A stretch of 6,149 nt of DNA from Nitrospinota bacterium (GTDB lineage Bacteria; JAUXIQ01): positions 1 through 6,149 of the forward strand of contig JAUXIQ010000133.1 in assembly GCA_030620925.1 (NCBI GenBank), in the 5' to 3' direction. A program made the translations under genes and the position numbers. The notes below the pieces were generated by a model. The model saw nothing but the letters and a program-made list of their open reading frames with translations. It searched no databases and was not told where the DNA came from. Shown one piece after another: positions 5,860 to 6,149 of the stretch. Position 1 is the first letter of the stretch. The number at the start of each line of letters is the position of its first letter.

Positions 5860-6055
5860 TAGTTTTATATATTTAAGTAGTTTTATTAAAAAAAATTATG
5901 GGTTTTTTTGGAAGGCAGCTACTAGTTGAGACGCTGATGACCATCCGGCTCGTTAGCCACTGGATTAAAACAGATAGTGGAGGATGCTCGAAGGATTACA
6001 GGGATAATCTTTTAGTAGAGCTCTACCGATAGATTTATTATTGGGAGTGGCGATA
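5860..6055 (+). other. Long leader with several potential hairpins, candidate cis-regulatory RNA
   Basis: After an A8/T7 segment (5888-5909), composition becomes mixed and several pairings are possible. CATCC (5942-5946) pairs with GGATG (5982-5986), enclosing CCACT (5957-5961) with AGTGG (5976-5980). GATTA (5994-5998) pairs with TAATC (6005-6009). GTAGAGCTCTAC (6015-6026) is a perfect palindrome. The fold lies between a consensus promoter and a start codon, as regulatory leaders do. I could not match it to a known riboswitch class. A 31-codon open frame (5937-6032) also spans it, without a Shine-Dalgarno. Confidence 0.3.
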
Positions 6056-6149
6056 GTGAAGGTAAATTGTAAGCTACGATCATTAATAGTAATGCTGTTT
6101 ATACTGATGGCGATGGGGTTGGCGGCCAAGCCCCCGGCGGCCGATGCGG
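6056..6149 (+). CDS. N-terminus of an exported protein (signal peptide), cut by window end
   Basis: The GTG at 6056 has GGGAG (6043-6047) 8 nt upstream. The 31 visible codons give a basic n-region (VKVNCKLR), a hydrophobic core (SLIVMLFILMAMGLA), then AAKPPAADA, a typical Sec signal peptide with likely cleavage in the alanine-rich segment. No lipobox cysteine is visible after the core. The mature protein lies beyond the window, so its function is unknown. The internal ATG at 6092 would give a shorter signal with no ribosome-binding site and is less likely. Confidence 0.65.
   Translation, partial: MKVNCKLRSLIVMLFILMAMGLAAKPPAADA

Noticed and set aside
5910-5960. GCTGATGACC resembling the 3' part of a fluoride (crcB) riboswitch
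   Set aside because: The conserved 5' half and its pairing partner for CCATCC are absent upstream.
5931-5993. CTGATGA followed by a stem region and GAA, suggesting a hammerhead ribozyme
   Set aside because: The sequences flanking CTGATGA and GAA do not pair as stem II, the GAAA box reads GAAG, and no strand complementary to the 5' side exists for stem I.

Overview
The window looks like a chromosomal segment from an anaerobic, selenocysteine-using bacterium. The coding parts are moderately GC-rich with good Shine-Dalgarno sites. The clearest clue to lifestyle is a selenophosphate synthetase (selD) that itself carries an in-frame UGA in the catalytic HGAG-U-ACK motif, which implies a working Sec-decoding system. 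The thiolase/DUF35 pair and a TrmI-type tRNA methyltransferase would fit Desulfobacterota, Chloroflexota or anaerobic Firmicutes. The sequence alone does not decide between these.

Left block (1-2073): selD runs leftward and leaves the window within a few codons of its expected end. It is divergent from a LysR-family regulator of the kind associated with selenium metabolism. The 124-bp intergenic region between them is very AT-rich. It holds a good sigma70-type promoter for the regulator and three short palindromes, one of which matches the core of the Fur box.

Middle block (2166-4568): An SCP2-type thiolase is followed after 11 bp by a small zinc-ribbon/OB-fold (DUF35) protein, the usual two-gene arrangement for this thiolase class. 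Next comes a 217-bp gap holding an inverted pair of REP-like hairpin elements. After it lies an unrecognised 225-residue protein with a conserved-looking cysteine pattern.

Right block (4598-6149): A terminator-like hairpin, possibly another repeat copy, separates that gene from the convergent trmI, which encodes a tRNA m1A58 methyltransferase. Upstream of trmI the composition changes abruptly to AT-rich DNA of about 0.6 kb with no convincing gene. This stretch has a consensus promoter and a roughly 190-nt leader with several potential hairpins. It leads into the first 31 codons of a gene for an exported protein, cut by the window edge.

Functionally, selD and the LysR gene form a probable selenium-supply and regulation unit. 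The thiolase and DUF35 protein probably act as one acyl-CoA-processing enzyme. The other genes appear independent of these.
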